NCBI GenBank assembly: GCA_013399875.1
Contig: VXAZ01003263.1
Span: forward strand, 1,164,794-1,228,793
Length of the DNA: 64,000 nt
From: Gymnorhina tibicen
Taxonomy: Eukaryota; Chordata; Aves; Passeriformes; Artamidae
Direction: 5' to 3'
Notes under the pieces: model-generated
Told to the model about the DNA's origin: nothing
The model's input: the letters and a program-made list of their open reading frames with translations, nothing else
Database searches by the model: none
In this document: positions 24,501 through 39,024 of the stretch, piece after piece
Position numbering within the stretch: position 1 is the stretch's first letter
Layout of the letters: every line of letters starts with the position of its first letter
Translations under genes and position numbers: made by a program

Positions 24501-25209
24501 CTCTCTTCTGCAATGTAGCACTATCCCAGCTGATTGCTTATTTAATGGCAGTTGTTGAAAAGTAGTTGTTGAAAAGGACCTTTTTATTATCTCCTTAGGG
24601 AAAAAAAATGCTTCTGGAATAGCTCTGCCCTTGGGTCCTCCTGTTTGGATGCTAATTTGTCTGGCTGATAATATAATATATGGCAACCTCTATTCATAAT
24701 ATGAACTTACATTGCTACGTTTGGGTTTCTTCCTTTTATCTAAAGCTATTATTATCAATTACCTTTAACTCTGTTAATTGAGGACTATCTAATGAGTATT
24801 ACTTCCTGGTTTTGCCTGTGAGTGTTATTACTATGCCTTCAGGAGCTGACTCTGGCCATCGTGCTAGGAGCAAAACAGCAAAGAAGGGAGCACCAGGACA
24901 TCACAATACTCAGGCTTTTCTTAGTCCTCCATATACACTCTCTTGTCTCCTCGAACACTGCAAAGAAATCCCTAAGTTAACACATCTCTCCTCTCCTTGT
25001 GCCACTTCCTCTCATTAGCTGATTGTACTTGAAGACTTCAGTGTCAGCAGGGGTTGCACCAGATGACAAATCTCGACAAGCACTCCCGTAGGCACAAGCC
25101 AAATCAAAGAGGGTGGAAAAAAAGAAGGGGAAATAGAAAAAAATAGGAGAGAGAATGAATTGAAGGTCAGATTCCTCTCCCTTTCACAGAACAGATGGGA
25201 TCAGAGCTA
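21513..25209. other. Unannotated AT-rich stretch
   Basis: No supportable gene. A 14-base near-tandem duplication (GTTGTTGAAAAGTA) begins at 24551, and T runs occur near 21570, 23770 and 24291-24306. Frames at 23696-23980 and 24097-24366 (plus) are low-complexity translations of T-rich DNA. Confidence 0.5.
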
Positions 25210-25239
25210 CACAATCATAAGGTACACTTTATGATTGTG
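25210..25239. repeat. Perfect hairpin, 11-bp arms, 8-base loop
   Basis: CACAATCATAA (25210-25220) and TTATGATTGTG (25229-25239) are exact reverse complements around GGTACACT. I see no terminator, tRNA or known element here. Its meaning is unknown. Confidence 0.85.
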
Positions 25240-28200
25240 GGGTTTTAATTTTCTAAGAATAGAAAATTCTGTGTTTCAAGAGGTCCCTGTGCAGGGACTT
25301 TGATATTTAAACACCATATTTAAAGAAAAGTAGTATAGAAAAAAATATGAATATGATGTGTTTTAGAAAGAATAAAACATTATTTCCACTGCAATTACAA
25401 ATACGAGCTAGGAGCAAATAATATGCTGGCTCTATTCATGACTTCCAGTGGCATGAATCCACAAAAAGCTTAGCATCATGGCTCTAAGTAAGGAAGAACC
25501 TGGTATTCTAAGGATAAAGGCCAGGAAAGTGACACAATTAGAGGCCCTCATCTCATCTTCTTTGAACTAATATTTAACACTCTCTGTAATTATTATTTAC
25601 TTGTAATGAGTCAGAAGCCATTAAGACGAAGCAGGAGGCTTATTTCTGCTATGCACACTCATGAAATTATGTTCAATAAAATTGCTTCTATTTTTACAGT
25701 TATACAAGCATGAAATCAGTGATCAATGATTTTTTAACCTCTCAATACAGATTTATTTTCAAAATCACTCTTCCAGCCTAGACTTTCTAATTTTCTAACG
25801 TGAGTAATGATTCCTTAACAATAAAGTATCATTAGTTGCACATCAATATAAGTGTAGAAATATGACTATATTCTGCCAGAGATAAGCATGAATTTTCCAT
25901 TCAAACATTTTTTGAAGTTTCCATTAGTTCATGCCTCTTAACTTCACTCACCCTGAAAAGTTGAACTATGCAAAATTTCAAGCAGCTTTGGGGTGGCATG
26001 AGTAAAGCCCAAAAAATCCATTGCAGCTGGGGAGTTCATGATGGCTTAGTGAAGTCTCTGAAGTCTGTCTGGATTCCCCAAATTATTGAGGTCTTTGCCT
26101 GTCACAGTACAAAAAAATCTGGAGCTTCTACCTCTACTTCTATTTACGGAGGACAAACTACTTCAACTGGACGTCACAATTTTATTTCTCTGAAACATAA
26201 TCTGCCTCCTGTGCTTATAAACAGACAGCTGTGATGCTGTGCGTCTATGAGGAACTCACTTGGCCACCTGATTACTGCTTTAAATTTAATTTTTAATTTA
26301 ATTTTAAACCCCTCGTAACACTTTTAAGAGAGCCAAGTGAGAAGGTAGGTTCATGAAGAGTTTGACTTCTGCTTTTGGCTTTTGTGAGGTGCAGTGAGTC
26401 CTCAAGTTACATTGATTAGACACAGCCTCTAACTCTTTTTGCAAGACAACAAATACCTTGCATTTCGGCCTACCTATGGCTGGGATATACTGGATATCCC
26501 CCAGGACGTGTGGTTTCTAAGACCATTCTACTCAGGGCTACTGAAATGCATAGTACCCCCTGCACAGCTTGCACAATTGGGTTGTTCTCTAGATCTCTGC
26601 TGTGATGATGAGAAGTAGCAAAGGCAGGGGCCCAGAAATAATCTAAATTTATCTGTATCCAAGCTGAGTCATCAGGTCTTGCAAACAGCCTTGCAGTAAT
26701 GACAAGTTTGGAAAGGGTAATGGAAGATCTGCTTCAGATGCTACAGTCAAAAAGCCATTTGCCACTAGTATTTAGTAAAATAAAGACCTGTAATAAAGCC
26801 TGAAAACTAGACAATGTGCCTTGAGAGGAAAGTAGAAAAAGCAGACAGTTGAGTGCCTGAGGTCCCTGGAGTAAAATTTTTAAAAGAAACAATTCTGGAA
26901 GACAAACTCCAAAGCTGTTTCTTAGAAAGTGAGGAATGACAATATTAATGAGGAGGAGAAAATTCTGCAAAAACTATCAATGTATAATTAAACTTAAAAT
27001 TAAAAATAGTAACAGTGGCTCTACAAATGTGACCTAGGAAAAAAAACCCCTCTTTTCTCCTGAAGGTATATAAACCTACACCAGAGCAGGAGTGGGATAA
27101 CCAAACCTGCCATTTGAGATCTGAATGCCCCCAGAAACTTCTCTATTCCCTGCCTACAACTTATTCCTAGTTGTAGACAATAGTTGTTTACATTGAAGAA
27201 TTGAAAGCCCCAACCCCAAAGGGCAAACTGAGTGCCTAATGCACCCATTTGAAGGTATCAAACGCCAGTCTTTACATGTGACAGCCTGCTTTATTCTCCT
27301 TCTCCTATGGTTATTGTTGATTAACACTTTTCCTTTCATAAAACCCCCTTTCTCTTGATTACCCCAGCACACGCAAAGCTGTTTAATTACAGACTCCTTC
27401 TCCAATCTGTGCCTGTTTTTTCTGCTTCCTTGTTCAATGGGACATCAAAGTTCTCTTCTTTTCTGGTGCAGGCACCCCAAAGCTGCAGCTCAGTGTTTCC
27501 TGCCCTTGTTCTCGCCCTCCATCCCCATTTTCTTCCCCCTTAGCTGTGGACAAACACTGACTCTCCTGTTGGCTGTGGTAGTCATCCAGTCATAGGAGGT
27601 CCACATGCTGTGGGTGACAGATACTCATGGAAGTTATCACTGCAGCCAAGGTGCAAACCTCCTTATGTGTGCTGAGGTTGCACCTGGGAGAGGACTGGAG
27701 AGGCGTACCAAGCATAAGGCACAGAAATGACAACGTTACCTGGATTCAGTTATCGTATTTTCACCCCTTCCTGCTAGTGGGGAACATTACAGCTGGGCAC
27801 AGGAACCTACTCTTTGATTGCCTGGGAATCAGAAGACTTTGCATGTGTTCCAGGGATAGGTTTCGGTGAGGTCTCTCCCCATGATCTCTTCTCCCTCCCC
27901 CTTACCCAGTTGTATATGAGAACTAAGCTTACAGGTTTAGAGAGATGATTTTTATCTTAAATGAATGGATTTTAAAAAAATAAAAATCACATATATTTAC
28001 CAGTAAATGTAATGCAGAGATGCTGTGAACTATAAACTGTCATGTCACGCATAGAGGGAATGTTAGCGCTGAACTAAAATTCTAGCTGTGCTCATAAGCC
28101 TCATAAATCACAGCCATAAATAGACCTCAGTTAGTGCCACGGGGAAAGACTCTGCATATTCATAAGGTTCTAGTTTCATATTTTGCCACTAGAATAAGCC

Positions 28201-31200
28201 TTGAAACGATAAGCAGTTTGCATCAGTTGAATCAGTGGCAAGGTAATGGCATTAAACAACGTACCTCAGTGTGATAAGCAACTGATAACTGCAGATCATC
28301 TACACTGTCCTTGTGTATAAGGTCAAAGCCATTTATTCAAATGTCACTTTGATTAATAACATTAGTTGCCCTTGATAAGATGCTGTTTTCTTGAGTATAT
28401 CTGGAGGCTAAATGTATTATGATATTCAGAAAAGAAGAAAACATTTTTTCTTATTTCTTACAGATTTTGTAATTATTATTCATTACTTCAGTGGCATAAT
28501 AGAGGCAAATGGTGCATTATAAAAATAAAATCCTTTCTCTGAAGCTTTTATAACTTAAAGCCCCCCAAATAATTTCTTTAGAAATATCTATTTATGTTTG
28601 AAAATTTTTAAAAAATATATGGTAAATCCTCTGAAAAAAATAATTAGAACCATAACACTAATCATGTTTATAAAGCGGATTGATTAATTAATTTAGGCAG
28701 AAAAGCTGATGGAACTGATATAAAAATTAAATTAGCATTTAATTTCACCACGTCAAAGCATCCTCTTTTATTGACATTAAATGAGGAAAAATCCCTTTAA
28801 AGGACATTTAATTTTAAATATCTAGGTAAAGGGAACAAAAATTTTCAAAAAGGGCAAAGTAATGATGGGGAAACAAATTTTAGCTCAGGCTGAAGGAGCT
28901 GAAGGAGGAAACTTCATGTGTGTAAAAGAGCATATTTTGTTTCTATTTTGTGATACAAACAGCAGGCAGAGATAATACTCAAGCAGTTAAATGGGAAGAA
29001 TAAATATTGATAAGCAGTTTAGCTATCTGCAAATTGAAAGGGAAACAAATGTCAATTGCCTATAGTTCTAAAAACATTTGCTTGGAGGCAAAATGCACTT
29101 TTGAGGCCATTTCTGGTTACACTTTTATTTGCAACATAGTGATGTGGTTGAATATCTTGGGAGAACTCTCGAACATTTATTTGAATTCTGCCGTAGGAAT
29201 CAATTCAACCGTATCAGAGCTGAGTTGAAGTGTATTAATGAGTAAGTGTGAGGAAATTTCTATTTTATCACTCCTTGAATTGTAATGCTCTACAGCCACG
29301 TAGAAGATAAAGAAGTTCTTCAGGAATAATACTTATCTGCATATACTGTTTTATTCCAAAAACTGCTACAAAAAGATGTTCCTTTTTTTGCATATTGGGT
29401 ATTATTAATTTTATTTCATTATTTAATGGCAGTGTTTCTACTGATGCTTATTTCTGTGAGTTCTGAAGAGCAAATATGTAATGGATGCTGACCTTCTGAC
29501 ACGGGGAGGGGAAATGAGGTCACCCACCTGCCACGTCATTCACAGGCTGGGTCTTAACCCTGGTCATGACTTAAAGTTCAGTCAGTCTGGGTGAGCTCGT
29601 GCAGTTTTTCACTGAGGGCACAATCTGAATTCTTTATGGCTTGCAAGAAAATAGACGGTGGCAGGAATGCAACACGAACCTAAGATTTTTAGCTGTGGGT
29701 TCCCAGCAAAGGTTTTCTGGTTATTTGAGAAGAATTTTTTTGGTTAATTGAGCACATTTACGTTAGTATAATTAAATGTAAGATCATAATTACCATAGTG
29801 CCAGTCCTGTAAGAAATATTTGACATTAATTTTTACTTGATTCATTTATTCTAACTGGGCCTTCAAGAAGCCTCAGATGTGAGGTTCTATTTCCAAGTAC
29901 ACACAAGGAAAAACCAGAAATCCAGACTAATAAACCCACTATGAAAAACATTAAAATATAGACTTTAATATTCTAAGGTGTCTTGAGTATTGTATCCTGT
30001 TGTGAATTGCCCAATACATGTAATGGAAAATTTATTTTGTGTCTTCAAAACTAATAACTCCCTATCTCCTTCTATTAAGGTAAAGGTTCTGAATGTATTA
30101 TTGTCATTGTGACTCTGAAATCAGCATTTTTTTTGTGATACACTGAGATACTGCATCAGTATTTCTCCTAGCTTCAAAAACTCACTGAATGCTATTTTTC
30201 TTTGAAGGTAGAAATCTCTAATATAGAAAGTGCCACAGACATATTTAAAAGGAAAAAAAAAAGAAGGCAGAAAACGAGCCATTGTAACTTGGGACGAACC
30301 TGCTCAAATAAACCAGCCATGACCCATCATAGAACTGAGTCTGGCATTTGCAACTGGAACAGACTCACGTATTAACTGATGGACCCCCTGTTATCCATTT
30401 GGACCCAGATAAATGAGCAACTAAGGGTCAGAATTTTTGGGGTCCAGTTACCTACCCTGGCACAAATGATGACCTGTGTTTAATCTCTTTGCCTCTGCAA
30501 GTTTGCTCCCTGGGTGAACTGAGACGAGGTTGGTATGCTTGGCAGAAAAGTTGTGCTGGTTGGTGTCTGTGAAGCATTTGTGCCCCTCAGCAATGGGGAG
30601 TACGAGCAGTTTCATGAGAAGAAATGCCTTTCCTCCAGCTCTCACGCAAGTTACAACAGCAAAACAATGGCACGATATCAGAATAATGGCATGAGGGAAG
30701 ATTATCTAAGGATTAATGTGTGATTGGGGACAATAAAAGCTTTGCCATGAGTGTGTAGAAAATGTCTACAGGAACTTCCTATCTTGAAGACCCAGTTGTT
30801 TGGAGAGAAAAAAATGCAAAAGACCCCTGGTCTCCCTAGGCACAAAGACACCCAAAGCAAGGCAGAGTTAAGGTCAATGAAATTCTTTTAGCAAATTCTG
30901 TACTGCTATTTGACAGAACATGTTAGAAGACTTACTCTATTCTTGGATTTAATAGGAAAGGAAATCCAGCAGACAAGTTCTTCTAAAGAAAAATAATTAC
31001 ATAATTCTGGTTTAAGTCTTTTTTAGGTACAGACTACCAGTAATTCTAGTTATATTTCACGGTTTCTTGCCACTTGACAGGGATTGCTCTGCTTTTGAAG
31101 CTCAACCTGAGCCTGAGCTGTGACTAAAATAAAAATAATTTATCTTAAACTGCTGTCATTAAAAACAGACCTAAATCAGTCACGAGGAAAATAACATAAT

Positions 31201-34200
31201 TTTAAAGCATTACAACTGAAAGCCTCAGGCATCCAGGGGAATGAGCACTTTCCCACATTTGACCTACACTCTGGTTTCACACTTAATCACTGGCAGTCGT
31301 TAAACATCAGAGATTAACATGGGCTTTGAATAGAAATGGCTAAATTGACTCAAGTGGAGCAAGAAAGTATTCACACTTTCCTCCTCAAGTTCCATACAGA
31401 TCTGAAGATGGGTCGCATGGCATCCATGTGTCTCAGCTGCCCCAGTAGTTTGGATATTCCAGCAGGTTTTCTTCAGCCCAGATAGAAAACAGGAACCATT
31501 GACAAATTTTACATGGAAATGTTATTAACTTGTTCTGCGTTGCCTTTTTTAAGGGTTTCTGGCATATTAAAATGTACATTTACATTTTTAAGACTGCCAG
31601 CCTCTAAATATTGAGGCATGAGCACAGATAGCAACTGTACAGTATCAGTTCCAGGCAGAAAGCAGAAATCATTTGAAATGGTTAATATTTTTAAAAGAAA
31701 ACATGAGAAAAGAAAAATAAGTCTTTTAAGTCCTAGGTCATAAGAAAGCAATATTATCTTTGAATAATATTTCCTGAGTGAGTTGGTGACAATTTAACGT
31801 GTGCTGCTGTGATAAATGACCAGTTTTGACCTGGCCTGCTAATCTTCTTCAAGACTTATCAATATTAAGAAATGTGTTTATATTGAACATACCAATACTG
31901 TAATTAGTAATCAGTAATGCTCTCCTCTTTCAGTCTTCACTTATGTAGTTTTCATATTAGTCAGTTCATATCTTTCACCTTACCTCAGTAGTTTGCAATA
32001 GGATGATTTCTGAGTGCATCACTGTACTGCACAAAACCAAGCAAACATAACTATTGCAAAGACAAAAAACTGTGTTAACATTTAACTTACACTGAGTACC
32101 TACAACTCTGATCAAAAAAAATCAAAAGGAACCCACACTCATTGGAAGTCAATGATCTGTCACAATCAGAAACCCCAGTGTATTATCATTTCCATCAGGT
32201 CAGTCTGCTGCAAGACTGTTATAACAGAAAATAGTTGTGAGATTTAATTCAGAGAGATTTTAAGCTGTAGCCTTAGAACTTCCGGGGCACTTTCACTGTA
32301 TTCTCTGCATTTTCCATGTGGCACTATTTTTTGTGTTGTTATACCGAAGTTCTTTATAGGGGTCCCAAAAGAATGTTAGCAATGATAAAGTCTTGGTTCC
32401 AAAATTATCAAATTTCTTTTCCAATGTAAAGAAGATCAATGCTTTACAACCAAAGGATTAAAAATGTACAGCAGCTTTGTGATTAGACTGCTGTATATGC
32501 TGTTCAATAACTCCCTGAGGAGTTAAGGAATTTTTCCATACAAAGTGAATAGCAGATTGTAGAATTGCAACACTATACTTTGGACAATGAAGAGATCAAT
32601 TAAAATGGTCAAGGCATGCATAGAAAAGAGGTCAGCAGATAGTATAAAATGAAATATGAAAATCTGTCATAAGTAAAAGACATTCCAAGGAAGGAAAGTG
32701 TTGAATTTTCCTCTTAGTATATACAGATCTATTAAGTATATTGAGCATTGGATGCAGCACTGTACTCCAAAAACAAAGTTTAGTATTATTTTATAATATT
32801 ATTTTTATTTGGGGCCATGTTGAATATACAAAGGTCTGTACATGTATCTGTCTCTCTCTGTGCATATTCTAAGTGAGAAAAATGTATGGTTTAGAAAGTA
32901 CCATTAGTAATTTATTTTACAAGACTTACATGCTTTATATGGACAATATGAGTTATCAGTTGAAGAGTTACAATGCATTCTCTTGCAGGGATCAGAAATA
33001 TCCATTTCATCATTATTATTCCCTAGGATGATTATTTGGGCTTTTGCCAGATGTAAGGAACCAGTCAAGAAGTTTTCCTGGACTGGGGCAAGATGGAGGA
33101 AGAGGAGTTACCCACTCCCCAGGAAATACCAGAAGGGATTATCTCTTGGGAATGCAATATTGCTGTGAGAGCTTCCAAAGGCATGCTGTTAAAATTTACC
33201 TGTATCATTTCTGGATTGCTGTTATTATTAAAAGGCATATGCTAAATCAGAGTTTGAGACACCAGCTTCTCAAAATTACTGAAGCTTTTCTGTTAGAATA
33301 AACAGCCCTTGAGCTTGGAAGGACCTTGAACTGGCTGATAATGACTTGTTGTCATCCATCTCTAATGGTCATGAACTGTGATGGAAAAATTTTTGGAGGT
33401 GAGCATTCCCAAATCCAGTTCCCAGCTAACTTCTGGCATTGCCCCAGAATGACACAGAACTTTTTATTCCATTTAATTGGTTGTGGTTTGGGGTTTTTTG
33501 TCGTTTTTCTGTTTGTTTGTTTGTTGTGTGAGGCTTGATTTGCCCAGGCAAAGCTCCATGAGTTTTATCAGGTCATTTCAGACTCATCCAGAATCTGGTA
33601 GGTTTCATGTTTGTAATATTTTTGCTGGGGCACTGTGATAGACAACTAGAAAACACAGTTAATTTTAAAATCTCAGATAAATCAGCTGTTACTTTCAAAT
33701 ATGACCTTCACTAGTAGTCCAGTGAGAAATGACAAACACTCAAAATCTTTGGGGAAGAAAATTTGCTGAGGAACTCCAGTTCATTCAGAAACTAAGGGAG
33801 CTTGTGCATATCTGGTATCTCTTATCTCTTATGGATAAGTCAAGAGCATCTTGAATGCTGTTTTGTCTGTTAGTAATTTGCATGGTTTCGGAAGATAATA
33901 CCAAGTCAGCAAGCCAAAAGGAATGTCTGAGCTGCTTCTGATTTTCATCTTGCAGTGCTTAACACTATCTTTCATAATATGGGGAGAAGAGAGGAATGTT
34001 TAAATTACATTGCTAAGAAATTATCTAATTTCCATGGACAGATTCCTTTTCATTGGCCTGAAGGCAAACAGAGTTGACACGTGTTCCTTATTCCACATGG
34101 AATTCAAGCACTAACCTTACTGAATCCAAACAAATTCATTGCATGCAAGGATATCTTACACAATGTTTTTGCAAAATGAAAATTGCACCAGAAGCAAGGC

Positions 34201-35555
34201 AATGGCTTAGAAAGAGATGGCTTTGCCTAATCAGAGCCTTGAGTTTGCCTATAGGAAATAATACATTCCTTAGTACTTCTCCATATATAGAATAAAGATT
34301 TGTTTTACATCTTATAAATGTGAAGATTTTCAGCATATCTGTACCCATTAATTTGAATTAATTTGAAGATTTCATTGCACATTTTGCCTTAACTCCAGAG
34401 GGGAAGCTCAGAAAGCCTTTTGTCAGACAACTTCACAAAAGATGCTGGACATCTTTTTGCTGCAAGACTGAACCTTCTGGCCTGGAGAACTGACCTGACT
34501 ATGAATTGCAGTATAAAAGCTGCTTTCATTATCATCTTGCTCTTTTGTTGCTATAATGGGGAAGCATCTATGGAAATCAGTGAAGAAACTTAGATGAAGT
34601 CACCATGGAAGCTTTGCTGGTGACTTCGTGACATGAAGGTGTTAATCCAAATTTCCAGGGACAATATGAGGCGGGAAGACTCAAGAAAAGGGACAAAGAA
34701 GAGTGAATGACAAGGAATATAAAGATCCCACAGAAGAGAGAGAAGTGCCAGAAGAAAGAAACATGAAGCAGGAGAAATCAAAATATATTTCCAGGTCATT
34801 ATGTTAGGGATATAAGTAAGAAGAGGTCCGTTAAAATGCATATTTGCTAGTAATCTGTCCAAGAGTGATCCACACAAAAGTTTGGAAACACTGTGTTACA
34901 GATACAAAAAGTTTTAATGAGATAGCTGCTTTTCCCCTACATTTGAATTTTTGATTTTGTAAGCAGGATTTCGTATGTGACTGCCTATTACCTAATAAAG
35001 CTACTGTTTTAGATACTGTGATTGATGCTTAGCAATTTTTAAGCTTTTTGGCGAACGCATGCATTATTTATATTACGGTATTGCTGAGAGAGCTGTACCC
35101 AATTTTACTAGGTGGCAAGCATAAACATAACCATTCTTAAAAATCCCCTATCATTTATCTAGCCAACACAGAGAAATTGTTGGACACAGAAGATTACAAG
35201 GTTTTAGTTAGAGAAGACAGACTTAATAGCAAATTGGTGGTAGGATTCATCTTTGTCTATTTACAGACTTTTTTTAAATGACTAATCTGTCTTCTCTTTG
35301 TAGGTGGTGGAGAGAAGGTACAAATTATCTGATCTATTTTTGAGTACTGTTGCAAGGTTTAATGAACAGTACTCTAGAGTTGCCCATTTTTGTTATCTGT
35401 AGCTGATACTGAGACAAGTAGCTCAGATGGGACTCTTTTTTGTTTTTTTTTTTTAAATTAAAAGGTCAGAAAACATTTGTTTACCAAAATTAGAGCTTTT
35501 TAGAAGACTTCTACATGTATCAGTTTATTTTGCTGGCCAATGTACCTGTAGGAGA

Positions 35556-35556
<1 letters not shown>
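25240..35556. other. Long unannotated AT-rich stretch
   Basis: I see no supportable gene and no recognisable transposon over about 10 kb. The part at 28000-29230 is especially AT-rich, with many TAATTA- and TTAAT-type words and few CpGs. This could be an enhancer-like or merely AT-rich region. (GTTT)n-like sequence lies near 33510-33526. Frames such as 27627-27869, 32983-33168 and 34590-34877 lack recognisable domains. Confidence 0.5.

Positions 35557-35602
<46 letters not shown>
35557..35602. repeat. (ATT)n microsatellite, ~15 units
   Basis: This is an uninterrupted run of about 46 bases of ATT/TTA. Such pure trinucleotide tracts are usually length-polymorphic. The asparagine run it encodes in a 72-codon minus frame (35500-35718) is an artefact. 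Confidence 0.97.
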
Positions 35603-35603
<1 letters not shown>

Positions 35604-38600
35604 CATTTCTTGCCAATTTACATAACATTGTCATAGACGTTATGTGCATTGCTATATAGAATGTCATATACATGATGTACACTGAGCTCTTGATATAGGT
35701 TATTCTGGGATCCCTCACATTTTAGTTTTCCATGTCAAATGTTATTTTTGCAGAACATGAGAATTTTTTTAAAACTTGAGAAAAAATATTCAAAACACTC
35801 CAGTGAGAGAGAGATTCTTTGTGTGCTGTAACTTTCTCACTGCAAGGAGTGAACAGGGCTACATCTTCTCAAATGCAGAACTGCATAAAACATTAAGTGA
35901 ACTGTGCCACTGGCTGTGGAAGGCAGCTGAGTGTTCCTAGAGAGCAATTCCCCCTGGGCCAGGGTTCTAATTCTAGGCAGATATGATTTATCAATACAAA
36001 TACTTGACAGGATAGAAACAACAGAGGCTGCATTAGAGGCAGCCTTTTAAGAGTTTTGATACTTTCAAATACTTTCTTACTTGCCTTATAACCATTCCTT
36101 CATATTTGTACCTTCCACCTACAAACTGCACTTATCTTACTTAGCAGTCTTCTTTTCCTTCTCCATCTATCCTTGGAAGTACTACTTCTAAAGGTCCAGC
36201 TGGATTTATAACATGACGAATTTACCACAGTTAGAAGCCCAGTGCAGGAGCCACAGGAATGTGTTACAGGAATCATAATGCTGCTTCTTGAGCTGAGGGC
36301 AGCTTTGTCCAGCCTGTGCCATTTTTTTGAGATCTTGCTGTAATAATTTTTTTTTTCAGGAAAAAGAGTATATGCTGCATTTCTGAAAATAGAATCACTG
36401 TTTCCCATTATCAAATTCTTCTCTCCAGTTAGGCTTTGTTAGTGCACTTTCTCTAGTTTAAAAGCATCTGTGTGTGGTGACACAAATGACACTAGGTTCC
36501 TGGTTCAGCAGGGATATTTATATTTTAAGTTTCAAGGATTAACTTAATTAACTTCACTTACTGTGATTATTTAGTTTGGGACTGCACAAGCTCTGTCTTC
36601 ATACTTTGCTTATGGCAATGCATGCTAAGCATCTCCCTCCACAAACAGCAACTGATTTCACAAGAAACTTGTAGAAATATTTTCTACAGTGGACATCTAA
36701 TTCGAAGGTCTTGCATGAAAAGGAAGGAAGGCATGATAGATACTTCAATGAGTCAAGAAACGTTCCCATATGAGAGTCAATTTTTACATTATTTATGTCT
36801 TTTTTCAGCAGTGAATGTTTAACAGTGCGGACCAAGCAATGAATTCTTTGGTATATGCTCCCTTTTGTTGACAGCATGGCAATATCAGAGAAAAATTTTT
36901 CTACAAATTTTTTCCTGAAAAGTACTTATAATATTTATCAGTATCCATTTAACAAGACATTAACAGCTTCAGCTGTCCCCAGCTGCTTATGCTGTGTATT
37001 ATTTTCAGGGCTGAAAATCTTGCAGTTGCTCTCTAAAACAAACAGGGAAAGCCATAAGAAATATGAGATCTCCTATAGAGATGAAGATAACATCATAGCT
37101 CTGTGACCTTGACAAGGTTAGGGTAAGTTCAAGTTAAGATCGTACTTTGGCAGTTCAGTAATCCTGTTTTCTACTAATAATATGGTTTGTGACATCCCTG
37201 TTGTCAACCCTGCTCATATGGTTGGGTTCTTCAAGTAAAAGAAAACTGTTCTCCTGAAAGAGGTGTTACCGTGCTTTTCTGCCTTTGCATCTGCTAGGGA
37301 GGCATCATACAGCCAAGACAAACCCTGCTGCTGCCAGATCACTGCGACACTTTCTGAAACAAGTGGAGGAGCAAACAACCCAATACTATCCTGAACATCT
37401 AGGAGCCAGTGACCTGGTGTAAACGAGATTGTTTTTCTAGCGATGCCTGGTACTCCCAGAAGTCCTGCAAAAGGGCAGAGCATCAAGCAAGTAATAGAAC
37501 AGGGGTACCAGATACATACTTACAGACTGGTAACACTGCCACACCTGAGCCTCGTCCATAGGTTAACCTGTACGACAGGGATCTTGTCCAGCAGGATAAC
37601 ATTTATGTACTGAAGAGAAGCTGACAACTCTGTCTTCCTCTGGCTGAAAGGATTTTTTTTTCTTATTGAGATCGTAAGTTGAACAAATGCATCTTGAAGG
37701 GTCTGGAAGTAAATCTGGGCTCCGAGATATCTCAGTACTAAACTGGAAGAGCCTCAGAAAGTAGAGATACTAGAAACAGAATAAAAAATTAAGTAGCTGC
37801 AGACAAAACAGCAGTAGCTAGCTTTGAGGAGAGGAGGGGAAGAAGGGGATAAAATGTGGCCCATCCATGCCTGTTTTCCACTGTGCTTCTCCTCAGCCTG
37901 CAGGTCCAGAGTTGGGAGGTGAAGAACAAATCGTGCTTGATCAAGCTAAGTTCAAATTTGACAATCAAGAGGTTCTGTTTTCTTGTCAATAAGAATGGCA
38001 GCTAACGTTGACAGAGCGTATTTGAACATAATTTGAAAGCTGTGAATTCTAATTTCACTAGCCAGGTTATGGCTTTGGAACTAAAAGGAGCTCATACACT
38101 AACCAATTCATATGTCACCATGGTGAATGGGTCTTTAGGTACATACAGTCATCCCCAGTTGCATTTGCTCACACAACAAACCACACTGAACATCCCACAG
38201 CCCCAGTATATTCAGGTCTACATTAGACAAAAAATTATGTGAAGTCCTGCTGGTACCTGTAGAAATACACAGTTGTGGTTGCTGTGGGAGTTTTGCAGAC
38301 ATATAAAGGAAATGCAAAGTAATGTCAAAATTGGCAGTAAGTAAAATGCTTGCTTAAGAAGGTTCTTTTAATTCTTGCCAATGCCTGAATACTCAATGGC
38401 AGCAAATCTGTCTAACTGTTTCAGGGCCCTCCTAGTTCTGTGGTTTTTTTTATTTGGGATCCAGGGCACTTTACACATCTCAGGTGTTTTTAAAAATATA
38501 CTGCAGATGCAGCGGTAAATCTCCTGTTCTTGAGAAAAGGAATATCTGTGCCGTTTGTGAAAGACAATTTAAATGGATAGAGTTTCTCTTGTTTTCTAAA

Positions 38601-39024
38601 TTAGCAAGTATCAAATGGTCTGAATCAGTCTTTATTGTCCCGTCACAAAGCAGAAGAGATTTTATTTAGATGTTGAAGTGAGTGATCTGTGCTCTGGGTA
38701 AAGATAGTCTCTGGGTAAAGATAACTTACAGTGCAAGAATAAATTTTTGTTAAATTCATCTATGAGTGTACTTTGTAGGCTAATACAATCCTGATAAAAC
38801 TGATCAGTCTGGGCTGATGTTCCATTAGGGATTGTACCGATTTCGGCCAAACTGATTAATTTATAGCAAATTCATTTATCCCCTCATGATACTGCATGCT
38901 ACCACAGACAGACTCTCTCTTTCCAGGAAAAGGCAACCACATAATTTTTGCGGTTTTTTGGTCTGACTGTTTTTAACAAATGATAAGGACTTTGCATGTC
39001 ATAAACCAGCAACAGCCATCTTTA
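35603..39024. other. Unannotated AT-rich stretch
   Basis: No supportable gene or transposon. Frames such as 36100-36414 (minus) and 37214-37486 (minus) show no domain. A 17-base near-tandem duplication at 38692-38725 is listed separately. Confidence 0.5.
38692..38725. repeat. 17-bp tandem duplication
   Basis: CTCTGGGTAAAGATAGT (38692-38708) is followed directly by CTCTGGGTAAAGATAAC (38709-38725), matching at 15 of 17 positions. Confidence 0.85.

Noticed and set aside
25210..25239. Hairpin as a microRNA precursor or transcription terminator
   Set aside because: The stem is only 11 bp, far too short for a microRNA precursor, and intrinsic hairpin terminators are not expected in a vertebrate nuclear genome.
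32980..33168. Possible exon after a CTCTTGCAG acceptor-like sequence
   Set aside because: The 61-codon frame has no recognisable similarity and no convincing donor; single splice-like words are common by chance.
35500..35718. Polyasparagine protein on the minus strand
   Set aside because: It is a translation of the ATT microsatellite with no flanking coding signal.
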